This document shows, piece by piece, positions 1-7,539 of a stretch of DNA of 21,731 nt. The number at the start of each line of letters is the position of its first letter. Positions within the stretch are counted from its first letter, which is position 1. A model generated the notes under the pieces. It ran no database searches. It was not told the DNA's origin and saw only the letters and a program-made list of their open reading frames with translations. Where the stretch lies: positions 75,532 to 97,262 of the forward strand of contig NW_014578003.1 in NCBI RefSeq assembly GCF_000485595.1, in the 5' to 3' direction. The translations under genes and the position numbers were made by a program. Origin of the DNA: Priapulus caudatus (taxonomy: Eukaryota > Priapulida > Priapulimorpha > Priapulimorphida > Priapulidae).

Positions 1-243
1 ACACCACGATAGAATGCCAAGATAGCGGTTAATTAAATTTTTTACACTTTTACGGCGTATTTTACATTTCAGAAGCTATATTTAAATTCATAACAGTAAG
101 CATTAAAATGTGGAAGAACGCGAGACACCTGCATAATGAAGAATAGCAATGATAGTGAAGGGGGTTATGTCATTCTGTACTTTTTGCTTTGTGATAACTG
201 AAACCATTTGGTTTCTTGTTGTTCGCGCGCGTGTCTTTCGTAC

Positions 244-385
244 CGACTTCCGTGTTCCCAACGACAATTTTTCCTTCGGGATGTTCCAGCTTCAATTCGA
301 GGAGCTGTTGTAAGCAAACAGGCCTGAACCACGTCACTTGGTCTTTTTTAAACATCAGTAATTCTTTGTCGAAGTCCTCTGAGAG
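244..385 (-). CDS. XDH: Xanthine dehydrogenase exon (start of FAD domain), second copy
   Basis: This 142-nt exon duplicates the one at 7963-8104. It has an acceptor ending in TTGCAG, a donor GTACGA, and an open frame containing VTWFRP, LLELK and VVGNTEVG; the last is the FAD-contacting loop of XDH. It differs from the other copy by silent changes and one residue (EHPEG here, EHSEG there), so it is under the same constraint or is very recent. The next exon, at 645, lies on the opposite strand, so the two cannot be spliced together here. Confidence 0.8.
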
Positions 386-644
386 CTGCAAGATTTTAAT
401 GCATTTAACCCCATTAAGTTATTGGAAGAAATTCCACCTGATTGTTTCAAATTACATATTGATTATACATTTCGTTAGAAAATAATGAATCTGTCTCAAT
501 TCGTTAAATATATCTGGGCAAACTTGAATCCATTCGACACGCGCAAATCCCCCTACATATTGACAATTATTGTCTACAGGTGTTGAGAATCATGAAGTTC
601 AAAGACAGTAAATACCCTTGTGACACATTAACAATTGCTTACAG

Positions 645-730
645 GTGTTGAGATGAAGTTCAAAGACTGTAAATATCCCGTGCTCATATCGGCCGCCTAC
701 ATTCCCGAACTGACCACTGTCCAGCATAGC
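645..730 (+). CDS. XDH: XDH exon fragment (FAD domain), second copy, cut by contig end
   Basis: The first 86 nt of the exon also found at 7540-7707, here on the plus strand. It follows an acceptor ending CTTACAG and reads VEMKFKDCKYPVLIS then AAYIPELTTVQHS, an XDH FAD-domain stretch. It stops at the N at 731 where the other copy continues, so truncation is by the contig end rather than by mutation. The false acceptor and repeated exon start described at 7708-7780 are also present here, at about 580-644. Confidence 0.8.
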
Positions 731-731
731 N
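731..731. other. Single N, probable contig join
   Basis: A lone N where homology to the second XDH copy breaks off in mid-exon and unrelated trinucleotide repeat begins. This is best read as a gap placeholder, so order and orientation across it should not be trusted. Confidence 0.75.
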
Positions 732-732
732 G

Positions 733-831
733 ACGATGATGATGATGATGACGATGATGAGGTTGACGACGACGACGATGACGATAATGATGATGCTGCT
801 GCTTGATAATGATGATGATGATGGTAACAAT

Positions 832-873
<42 letters not shown>

Positions 874-925
874 AATATTAATAATAATAATAATGAAAAT
901 AATAATAATAATAATAATAATGCGC
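733..925 (+). repeat. Compound trinucleotide microsatellite (GAT/GAC, AAC, AAT)
   Basis: Runs of GAT/GAC units pass into AAC repeats and then AAT repeats. The homopolymer-like frames on either strand are not genes. From here to 1163 I see no coding sequence. The stretch should be XDH intron, but the next expected molybdenum-domain exon was not found. Confidence 0.9.
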
Positions 926-1163
926 GATATGCACCGACGGCCAGAACTCTAGTCAATTCTGGGCGCTGCAATAGTTTTGTTATTATGTAAAGTCTTTATA
1001 ACATTGCCTATTTGCAATTAATTTTTATCACTAACTTGAGTTACACGCGCCACATAGTAAATATTGTTTAAGCACGTAGTGAACACACGGGAAAAAATAA
1101 ACAATCTGACGAAATAGACTACCACGCCACGGAGATATGTCTCCGTTCATTATTATCACACAC

Positions 1164-1354
1164 CTCGTGTGAGGCAAAAACCTCTTCATCCTTCAAGATG
1201 GCTCCAGTTTTGTTGCTACCTGGAACGTCTCTGTAATCGACAAATGCTACCACCTCCAGGCACCTTCATCGCTTGGCTCTTGTCTACTGACACAATTGTC
1301 GCGTGCGCTTTACTGCTGAGGACAAGTCCCAAGTAAAGTTCATCATAAGCAAGC
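1164..1354 (-). CDS. XDH: XDH exon, start of molybdenum domain, with a one-base frameshift
   Basis: Minus-strand translation gives DELYLGLVLSSKAHATIVSV and, in the next frame, FVDYRDVPGSNKTGAI and DEEVFASHE. These match the start of the XDH molybdenum-cofactor domain in order and spacing. The frames change near 1252-1255, where GGAGGTGG carries one G too many. The donor GTGTGTG follows the final GAG at 1164. At the 5' end no AG acceptor lies within about 40 nt before the conserved residues, so the limit of 1354 is approximate. The frameshift may be a sequencing error or a true lesion. Later molybdenum-domain exons are not in the window. Confidence 0.8.
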
Positions 1355-1399
1355 ATAACATGCACAACCATTACATGATATATATAGTTAAGTATTAAC

Positions 1400-1403
<4 letters not shown>

Positions 1404-1430
<27 letters not shown>

Positions 1431-1552
1431 GCCTATATATATGTATTGTAATTATAATAATATATAGTCACACGCAACTCGATTGTCGATAACTAGATAA
1501 CATATGGCATAACTAACTTCAGTCACACGCACGCACGCACGCACGCACGCAC
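1404..1552 (+). repeat. Short GA, TA and CACG microsatellites
   Basis: A GA run at about 1410-1430, TA-rich sequence around it, and CACG/GCAC units at about 1528-1552. This is XDH intron; no coding signal is seen between 1355 and 1660. Confidence 0.85.
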
Positions 1553-1651
1553 CCAGTTACTTGTAGTAACGTGTCAAAATACCGTTTGTGTCAAGCGATT
1601 AAAATTACAGCGAGGTGATCAGACACAGCCAGACTCAGGTGTGTCATGACG

Positions 1652-1655
<4 letters not shown>

Positions 1656-1682
<27 letters not shown>

Positions 1683-1740
1683 CAGAGAGAGAGAGCGAGA
1701 GAGAACGCGCGCGTGAGAGAGAGAGAGAGGAAAGAGAGAT

Positions 1741-1773
<33 letters not shown>

Positions 1774-1923
1774 CGAGAGAAGAGAAAGAGAGAAAGAGAG
1801 AGAGGGAAGAGAGAGAAGGGGGAAGAAGAGAGAGGCGAGCGAATGCGAGAGAGAGAGAGAGGAGAACGAGCGAGAGAGAGAGAGAGAGAGAGAGAGATGA
1901 GAGAGAGAGACGCGAGAAGAGAG
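1656..1923 (+). repeat. Long interrupted GA microsatellite
   Basis: A TA run followed by about 260 nt of GA units broken by GC, GG and AAGA interruptions. It reads as CT-rich on the XDH sense strand. The long Arg/Glu or Leu/Ser frames across it are artefacts. It lies where a further XDH exon (the conserved segment between the FAD linker and the molybdenum domain) would be expected, and that exon was not found. Confidence 0.9.
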
Positions 1924-1947
1924 CGGCACAGCTCCCAACTCACGTAC

Positions 1948-1996
1948 CTCGTGTTGACCCTGGGTGAGTTGGGCCGAGGTTTCAAAAAACGACAAC
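1948..1996 (-). CDS. Possible XDH exon remnant
   Basis: On the minus strand a TATGTAG acceptor at 1997-1998 is followed by a frame reading FFETSAQLTQGQHE and then a strong donor (GAG then GTACGTGAG at 1948-1947). The position, between the exons at 2941-3033 and 1164-1354, and the GQ-H-E motif recall the conserved GQ-(S/R)-E-(E/D)-D stretch just before the molybdenum domain. An alternative acceptor (CACCCAG) would start at 1959 in the correct phase 0. The match is short, the phase of the longer form does not fit, and the continuation runs into the GA array, so this is tentative. Confidence 0.35.
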
Positions 1997-2260
1997 CTAC
2001 ATAAGTATTTTACGCTGATCTTAAAAGGAATATACTATATAATTTATAGACTATATTTTTTCCAAAATTAGACGGAAGCGCATACACCCCCTCCCCCCCA
2101 AGTTATGCCCTGCCGACCATATCGGTTACCTGCGTATTTTGGGATATCATCAATGTAACGCAGCTCCCCAGTAGCCTGCCTCAATGCAGACTGATGCACC
2201 ATGGGACGCCCGACCGGATCGCGTTCCGGTTGGTCGCTCGTACGCACCTGAGGAGTGACG

Positions 2261-2665
2261 TCACGTTACGGAAAGGTCCGGGAATATGTTTCCATGAAAC
2301 AGAGTACCGGCGTGACGTCAGTGTACGTCACGCACGAACTCGGCTATCTCCGAAGTTGAATGCATACAGCCTGCTGATGGTGCTGTTGGTTCTGCGCATG
2401 GTCATATTCCATACTACGCATATCAACTTCCGCATCAGACTTTCCGTATATCAAGGAATGATGCAAAACCCTAATCATAACCCTACCCCAACCCTAACTC
2501 TAACACTAACTATAAACCGACTCGGCTATCTTATATACTATCTATGGTATCCCAAACATTATCTATCGGTGTATAGATAGCCACTGACGTCACACTGACG
2601 TACTCTGGACGGTCTCACGCGCGATACTCTGTTTCATGGGAACATATGCCCACGTTACGGGAACC
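2261..2665. mobile_element. Inverted-repeat element (MITE-like) with CRE-like palindromes
   Basis: Arms at about 2261-2346 and 2575-2665 are imperfect inverted repeats sharing CATGAAACAGAGTA, GTACGTCA and GGCTATC words. The perfect palindrome TGACGTCA (the cAMP-response-element core) occurs at 2256, 2313 and 2585. No transposase is seen and the outer ends and target duplication are unclear. It is probably a non-autonomous element in an XDH intron. The rest of 1997-2940 shows no gene. Confidence 0.5.
2466..2513 (+). repeat. Degenerate telomere-like repeat
   Basis: A 48-nt stretch of imperfect CCCTAA/CCCTAC/CTCTAA/CACTAA units lies between the arms of the inverted-repeat element. It is too degenerate to be a functional telomere and is more likely part of the element or an interstitial remnant. 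Confidence 0.6.
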
Positions 2666-2940
2666 GACGGCGTTTGTAAACTAGCATCGATGGACCACGA
2701 AATTCGATTGAATGAGCTGCTCTACTGGTTTGGTGTGCACGTGGCAAACACGTATGTAGTTACATAAGTTACAGGAATTTCACCCCTACGCCCACACACT
2801 TCACTGACTTCAAGGTTAGACAGGTTATAGTGCTGACAATATCTAGAGCAGAAATATAATGCATGTACAATTATAAAGCGCGTACAACAATAACGTTTTG
2901 CGTATTCGCGCGTCACGAATAGTTGTAATAAATCATCTAC

Positions 2941-3033
2941 CTCGTAAAACTGTGTGCTTTTGAATTGACCTCTTTGAAGGGTAGCGTTAATGTTTTCGCG
3001 GCCACTGGGGATGTGGCCCCGAGATATGCCAGG
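2941..3033 (-). CDS. XDH: XDH exon, linker between FAD and molybdenum domains
   Basis: A 93-nt, 31-codon exon in phase 0 at both ends: acceptor TTGTTGCAG, donor GAG then GTAGATG. The peptide ends NATLQRGQFKSTQFYE, which matches the linker between the FAD and molybdenum domains of animal XDH (a hydrophobic core, then a Gln/Phe-Glu ending). The 5' half is variable, as is usual for this linker. It follows the exon at 3369-3534 with matching phase 0. About 335 nt of intron, including a short TTTAG run at 3334-3350, separates the two. Confidence 0.72.
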
Positions 3034-3368
3034 CTGCAACAATAACACACTGATAATATAACACGCTTGATTACGCGACACGAGTAGAATTTGAATGATG
3101 TCACAGTGTCGCAGCAATATGACGTTTAGCCGTAACACTACGAGCAAACGTAAAATGAAACAACGTTATGCGTTAGTTATATACGCGCGTCGCTATAAGA
3201 AAACCTCCCATTATGATTTTTGCAACGATAGTTTGAGCACAAATATTGTTTTGAGCACACTAACACAATTGAAACCATACAATTTGTGAAGTTGAAGTCT
3301 GTTTAACAATAGCTTAATTGAATTAATTTTCCTAGTTTAGTTTAGTTTAGTTGCATCGTGTTTCTCAC

Positions 3369-3534
3369 CGCGTGTTTTTGCAACGCTTGGTCCACCATGA
3401 TGAAAAACTTGAAAAAGAAGCCGAGGGCCAGGGACCGTCTGTATTCGACCATCCCACCCGGAGCTCCCGCCTCCATCGGCAAATCTTCTGCTAGCAATTT
3501 TATCCCGTCATCTACTAAGCCTGCGTTCCATGCC
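3369..3534 (-). CDS. XDH: XDH exon, end of FAD domain
   Basis: A 166-nt exon (phase 2 in, phase 0 out) with acceptor TTGCATAG and donor GTGAGA. The peptide contains LLAEDLPMEAGAPGGMVEYR and FFFKFFIMVDQ, a clear match to the conserved PGGM-(V/E)-(Y/F)-R and FFFKF motifs that end the XDH FAD domain. The acceptor lies only about 20 nt from a long pentanucleotide array, so little ordinary intron remains for branch-point and polypyrimidine recognition. Confidence 0.93.
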
Positions 3535-3553
3535 CTATGCAAGCAAGGTAACT

Positions 3554-3872
3554 CAATGTAATGTATTGTAATGTAATGTAATGTAATGTAATGTAATGTA
3601 ATGTAATGTAATGTAATGTAATGTAATGTAATGTAATGTAATGTAATGTAATGTAATGTAATGTAATGTAATGTAATGTAATGTAATGTAATGTAATGTA
3701 ATGTGATTAATGTATTGTGATGTAATGTAATGTAATATGATGTGATGTAATGTAATATAATGTAATGTGATGTGATGTAATGTAATATAATGTAATGTGA
3801 TGTGATGTAATGTAATATAATGTGATGTAATGTGATATAATGTAATGGAATGGAATGGAATGTATTGTAATG
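3554..3872 (+). repeat. TAATG pentanucleotide array with higher-order structure
   Basis: A nearly perfect TAATG array of about 150 nt is followed by a degenerate half in which a 30-nt block of six variant pentamers (TGATG, TAATG and ATATAATG types) recurs about three times between 3735 and 3835, then TGGAA units. It is XDH intron on the minus strand and abuts the acceptor at 3535. Long Tyr/Ile/Thr/Leu/His frames through it are artefacts. Confidence 0.95.
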
Positions 3873-3953
3873 ATTATGACGTGTAACCAACTCGTTGAAA
3901 GGTTGTTAGACAATACGATCTATATGTTTGATCGGGATAACAGCGTCCCCTTA

Positions 3954-4401
3954 AGCACAACGCACACACCCGAGCAAAACGCGAAATTTTGTTTTCCAGC
4001 GTTTCGCGTTCTGCTCGGCGAGCAAGCGCACACACGCCACCCGACACAGCACACAGCTGAGCAAAACATACAGAAACACTGCGTACAGCGCCGCTGTCAC
4101 ATGACATCAAAAATAGCCATCAAATGAAATCCAATTTTGTGTGTCATGTGATATTTTTAAGGATATTGATTGGAGACCGTCTGTGGCGTTTCGCTGTGTA
4201 GCAGAACAATTGACGCACACACCCGAGCAAAAATACGCTCACGCGAAAACACGCTCCGCGAATCAAACATTGCTTGTTCAGCGAAACACGCTTAGTTGAG
4301 CAATGTTTCTTGTTTCGGGAATCTGCACACAGCCACGAACATCAAGCGAAACATGTTTTGCTCCAAGTTCCGGTGTTTTGCTCGGGTGTGTGCGTTTGGC
4401 T
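3954..4401. mobile_element. MITE 1, PIF/Harbinger-like, TTA target duplication
   Basis: The ends are inverted repeats: AGCACAACGCACACACCCGA on the left, and AGCCAAACGCACACACCCGA reading inward from the right, each followed by GCAAAAC. TTA flanks the element at 3951-3953 and 4402-4404, the 3-bp target duplication typical of PIF/Harbinger. A third, internal copy of the terminal motif lies near 4213, and GAGCAAA/GCGAAAC words recur throughout. There is no coding capacity for a transposase, so it is non-autonomous. It sits in an XDH intron. Confidence 0.8.
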
Positions 4402-4404
4402 TTA

Positions 4405-4610
4405 AGGCGGGCTTATGTCGGGCTTGCGAGCCGACTCGACTGGAAGCAACTGGCTGCGACTGCAGTGCTTAGGTTGGTCGACTGCGACGCGACTGCCTGC
4501 GACTGGCCGCCACTAGTTGCTCGGAATAGAACAGTGGGCAACTAGTCGCTGCCGATCGCTTCCAGTTGCTTCCGGTCGAGTCGGCTCGCAAGCCCGACAT
4601 CAGCCCGCCT
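4405..4610. mobile_element. MITE 2, foldback element, TTA target duplication
   Basis: A 206-bp element with inverted repeats of roughly 60 bp beginning AGGCGGGCT(T/G)ATGTCGGGC. It is flanked by TTA at 4402-4404 and 4611-4613. The left TTA is also the right TTA of MITE 1, so this element appears to have inserted into the target duplication of the other. The arms are GC-rich, with GCGACTG/CAGTCGC words between them, and would fold into a long hairpin. No protein is encoded. Confidence 0.85.
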
Positions 4611-4948
4611 TTAGATACTGTTGTTAGGCGGTGAAGCTAGACTGGTATGTACGTGTCTTTCACGCGTATATGACAAAATGTCGGCCATGCGGCACTTTGT
4701 TGAATGACTGACTATTTTTGAAGCCGGCCATCCGCACTAACTGTTTGATTAGCTAACTACTAATTTACTAATTAACCAATTAACTACGTCTCTACATTAG
4801 CTCAAGCCTCAAGACATGGACGGGTTATGCATACGAAGGTCCGGAAAGCTCTTTGAATTCTGAATTTAGAATGTCGAGTAAGCCTTTAGGGTCTTCTTAC
4901 ATGCTTCTCACACTATCCAATTGAAACAGTTGAATCCCGACTTGAAAC

Positions 4949-5010
4949 AATATTATCAAGAGCGTACTATTAATTAATTAATTAAGTATACTTAATACGC
5001 TCTTAATATT
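4949..5010. repeat. AT-rich palindrome
   Basis: Two arms containing AATATTA and AGAGCGTA face each other around a TTAATTAATTAA core, forming a near-perfect hairpin. It lies in an XDH intron 40 nt from the exon at 5051. It could be a short foldback remnant. The rest of 4614-5050 shows nothing coding. Confidence 0.7.
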
Positions 5011-5050
5011 ATGTAGGAGCGCAAATTACTGCACACGGAGTCGGACATAC

Positions 5051-5235
5051 CTGCCATCAAGGGATTTCATTGTTTTCTGTGCCATCACAGTGGTAGGGGC
5101 CATTCCTCCGAAACTTAAACTAAGATGGCTGACGATGTTAGTTGCTTGTTGAAATTCCACGCGCATTGCGGCATTGACGATTGCAATATCGTCGTCCCTT
5201 CTCTTCGCTTGTTTGAATGCGTGGAAATACTCATT
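5051..5235 (-). CDS. XDH: XDH exon, FAD domain
   Basis: A 185-nt exon (phase 0 in, phase 2 out) with acceptor CCTCCCTGCAG and donor GTATG. It reads NEYFHAFKQAKRRDDDIAIV then NAAMRV and LSFGGMAPTTVMAQKT, closely matching the XDH stretch EYF-AFKQA-RR-DDIA and the following GGMA motif. This region helps shape the flavin/NAD side of the FAD domain. Phases agree with both neighbouring exons, provided the missing base in 5698-5806 is accepted. Confidence 0.94.
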
Positions 5236-5520
5236 CTGCAGGGAGGGAATAATTTCTAAAACGTCGTTGTAGTATGATACGTTATATTTAGCATGTTATT
5301 GTAATTGAGTTACTGTACACATGAGGTACGCGTGCCCTATGATGACTGGATTATCTACCGAAAACCCGTGTTCGTTTCATTGTCGTTTTACGTACCGGTA
5401 AGAAGTATTTAAGGAACTCGGTTAAATATAGAAAGCTTAATATTATTTTAGATGGGGGTTTAATATCGAGTAGTTGTCGATGCATTGCCGGGTGCAGTGT
5501 GAGTTTACATTTATTATAGC

Positions 5521-5692
5521 ACGCGCGCGCGTGTAAGTGTGCATGTGTGTGTGCGCGCGTGTGTGTGTGTGTGTGTGCGTGCGCGCGCGCATGTATGCGT
5601 GCGCGCGCGTGTTTACGTGCGTGTACATGTGTGTCTGTGCATACGTGTACCTGTGCATGTACGTGTACGTGTGCGTGTGTGTGTTTGTGTAA
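5521..5692 (+). repeat. GT/GC/GTAC alternating purine-pyrimidine tract
   Basis: About 170 nt of almost uninterrupted purine-pyrimidine alternation (GT, GC, GTAC) ends a few bases from the XDH donor at 5697. Such tracts favour Z-DNA. The Cys/Val/Arg frames on the plus strand and Thr/His frames on the minus strand are artefacts. 5236-5520 is otherwise featureless intron. Confidence 0.9.
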
Positions 5693-5697
5693 AATAC

Positions 5698-5806
5698 CTG
5701 CGCTGTATATGGTACGAGAAGGGACAAAAGTATCTCGTGTTTCTCAAGAACCGTCCTTCTGTACCAGGAAAGAATTTCTCATCAATTTGAATTCGCCGTT
5801 TCCCAC
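5698..5806 (-). CDS. XDH: XDH exon, FAD domain, with a one-base deletion
   Basis: Acceptor ATTACAG and donor GTATTT bound a 109-nt exon. The first half reads KRRIQIDEKFFPG, and the second half, in another frame, reads YRRTVLEKHEILLSLLVPYT. Together they match the XDH segment with FFPGYR and EILLS. Neighbouring exon phases (1 before, 0 after) demand 110 nt, so one base is missing next to the glycine codon near 5763-5764. Taken as read, the frame shift would truncate the protein. A sequencing or assembly error is equally possible. Confidence 0.88.
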
Positions 5807-6047
5807 CTGTAATATTGTGGCAATCCTGCATCATTGTTATTGTAAAGTAGTAATAGCAAAGTATAATAGTAAAGTTTATATAATACTTTTTACGAACAAA
5901 CTTTAACGTTTATTACGACTATCGTATACTTTTATTATTATCTAAATTTTTTATTAATACTATATTATTGTACAGCCGCAAGTAATATATAATACGACGC
6001 GGGTTATAAAGCGTAAACAACACAGCGCGCTACTGCATACCAGCCAG

Positions 6048-6135
6048 GTTACAGCAATAGTCACAGCAAGTTACAGCGATAGTTACAGCAAGTAATAGCG
6101 ATACTTACAGTAAGTTACAGCAATAGTTACAGCAA
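6048..6135 (+). repeat. 22-nt minisatellite, four units
   Basis: Four tandem 22-nt units of the type GTTACAG(C/T)(A/G)ATAGT plus CACAGCAA occur with a few substitutions each. It ends 26 nt from the XDH donor at 6161. 5807-6047 is AT-rich intron with nothing coding seen. Confidence 0.85.
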
Positions 6136-6161
6136 GTTATAGATGATAATAAAGCAAGCAC

Positions 6162-6258
6162 CTTGCAATGACGTGACCTCCAGGGAGCATCCAGCCGCCT
6201 GCCACACCGGGTTAAGGTCTGAGATAGGACTTGCTGTCATAATATTACCACCGACACA
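6162..6258 (-). CDS. XDH: XDH exon, FAD-binding GGNI loop
   Basis: A 97-nt exon (phase 0 in, phase 1 out): acceptor GCTTGCAG, donor CAAG then GTGCTT. It reads CVGGNIMTASPISDLNPVWQ then AAGCSLEVTSLQ. The GGNI-TASPISDLNP motif is the XDH signature that binds the FAD pyrophosphate. Match to animal XDH is nearly complete, and phases fit both neighbours. Confidence 0.95.
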
Positions 6259-6389
6259 CTGCAAGCAATGACGATGCACGTGTTGAATGGTAAATTGAAA
6301 GGCCGATCATAGATTATGAGGTACATCCAAGGCGTATTCCAAAATGTGCAAAATAGTTGTTGTAGCATATGGCTATAGGCCTATTTCAT

Positions 6390-6582
6390 TTCTTCTCTTT
6401 CTCTCTCGCTCTCACTCTCTCTCTCCGCTCTCTCCTCTCTCTCTCCTCTCTCCTCTTTCTCTCTTTCTCTCTCTCTCCTCTCTCTCTCTATCCTCTCTCT
6501 CCTATATATATATATATATATCGTTTGTGCAACTATGTCTCCAGTTGTTTTTATTATAATATATATATATATACATATATAT
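6390..6582 (+). repeat. CT and TA microsatellites
   Basis: An interrupted CT/CTCC tract to about 6500, a TA run, 35 nt of unique sequence and a second TA run. It reads as GA on the XDH sense strand. In the intron from 6259 to 6941 I see no exon apart from this repeat. Confidence 0.9.
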
Positions 6583-6941
6583 CCTGCAAGGTACGGTTTC
6601 AACAGGCATGGAATACGTGCTTTAATTCTCATGATAATTCTCTTCGATATTGTTACAATTTCGACATCATATGCATTAGTTCTTCGTGGAATTTCTACAA
6701 GCGAACCCAATATTTACGGTATAATTACGATCTAAATAGGATACGCATCTTTTTGAATTCAAGTGATGAAAATAATATGTTGCAATGTATTCGTTTAGAA
6801 ACTATTTAGTTCAACGCTAGGACTATATAGAATGTATAACAATGTTTGGTACTAACAATAGACATACGTACACTTAACTGAGATTCACAAAACTATCTAC
6901 AGCATACACCGCATTGCAGCCAGAGATCCCGATTCACTCAC

Positions 6942-7018
6942 CCCTACATTCCTAATTTGGCATCCCGCGAATTGATGCAGCATCTCCAGAACGGCAGCAA
7001 ACACTCTAGTTTTATGAG
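6942..7018 (-). CDS. XDH: XDH exon, FAD domain
   Basis: A short 77-nt exon (phase 1 in, phase 0 out) with acceptor TTCTTCGTACAG and donor GTGAGTG. It reads HKTRVFAAVLEMLHQFAGCQ then IRNVG, matching the XDH helix K-T-xVF--VLE-L--FAG-Q-(V/I)-R-V that precedes the GGNI loop. The split alanine codon joins exactly to the exon at 7540-7707. It is too short to be found by ORF length; splice phase and motif support it. Confidence 0.93.
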
Positions 7019-7299
7019 CTGTACGAAGAAATATAACGTGTTGTTTATATACCACGCGTAATTCAAAGCTGAATACGAATACGTTGGCGGCTTCCGAGAG
7101 TACAATAATGTACGCCGTAGCCGTGGTACCCAGTGATATCTCGTAAAATTACTTGATTAAAGGTACCAGACAACTGGTAAAATTACCTGCTTGTTTGTAA
7201 AAAGTACCTGCCAAACGTACCGGCTACCTTGAAAATGGCATCCTCGTAAAACAACCTGGTATGCTACACAATGCGTCCGATATCTCAAAAAGTGTACTT

Positions 7300-7539
7300 G
7301 GTAAAAACTACGAGGTACCAGGTAAAAACTACGAGGTGTCAGGTAAAAACTACGAGGTACCAGGTAAAAACTACGAGGTCCAGGTAAAAACTACGAGGTA
7401 CCAGGTAAAAACTACGAGGTCCAGGTAAAAACTACGAGGTACCAGGTAAAAACTACGAGGTACCAGGTAAAAACTACGAGGTACCAGGTAAAAACTACGA
7501 GGTACCATGTAAAACTACGGGGTACCAGGTAAAATCTAC
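7300..7539 (+). repeat. 20/21-nt minisatellite at an XDH splice donor
   Basis: About eleven units of GGTAAAAACTACGAGGTACCA, or 20-nt variants with GGTCCA, run up to the donor of the XDH exon at 7540. More diverged related words extend left to about 7140. The donor itself (GTAGAT on the minus strand) lies in the outermost, diverged unit. On the plus strand every unit contains CAGGTAAAA, a good splice-donor consensus. On the sense strand the array is an open frame with a 7-residue FTWYLVV period. Confidence 0.95.

Larger units (their letters stand above)
1..730. other. Second copy of an XDH segment with an internal inversion (contig 1)
   Basis: This piece ends at the N at 731 and duplicates 7622-8347 at about 97-99% identity by eye. 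Bases 1-111 are the reverse complement of 8251-8347. Bases 524-730 are the reverse complement of 7622-7830. The middle, 112-523, matches 7831-8250 in the same orientation, differing by one 8-base indel and scattered substitutions. The two copies therefore differ by a roughly 412-base inversion with base-sharp junctions. Because the inverted part contains a whole FAD-domain exon, the gene cannot be read through in this arrangement. Explanations are an alternative haplotype placed next to the main contig, a real inverted paralogue, or a misassembly; the sequence alone does not decide. Confidence 0.85.

Noticed and set aside
1591-1995. Ser/Leu and Arg/Glu-rich reading frames
   Set aside because: Translation of the GA/CT microsatellite in several frames, with no initiation context or conservation.
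733-2000. CRISPR-like or satellite array
   Set aside because: The repeats are simple microsatellites without spaced units; the genome is eukaryotic.
3554-3890. Long minus-strand frame joining the pentanucleotide array to XDH sequence
   Set aside because: The Ile/Thr/Leu/His repeat is translated TAATG microsatellite upstream of a normal acceptor at 3535; it is intron, not protein.
4303-4545. 80-residue plus-strand frame
   Set aside because: Crosses the boundary of the two MITEs; its content is element sequence.
6535-6735. Short frame between the microsatellite and 6735 on the plus strand
   Set aside because: AT-rich intron without similarity to XDH or other families I recognise, and antisense to the gene.
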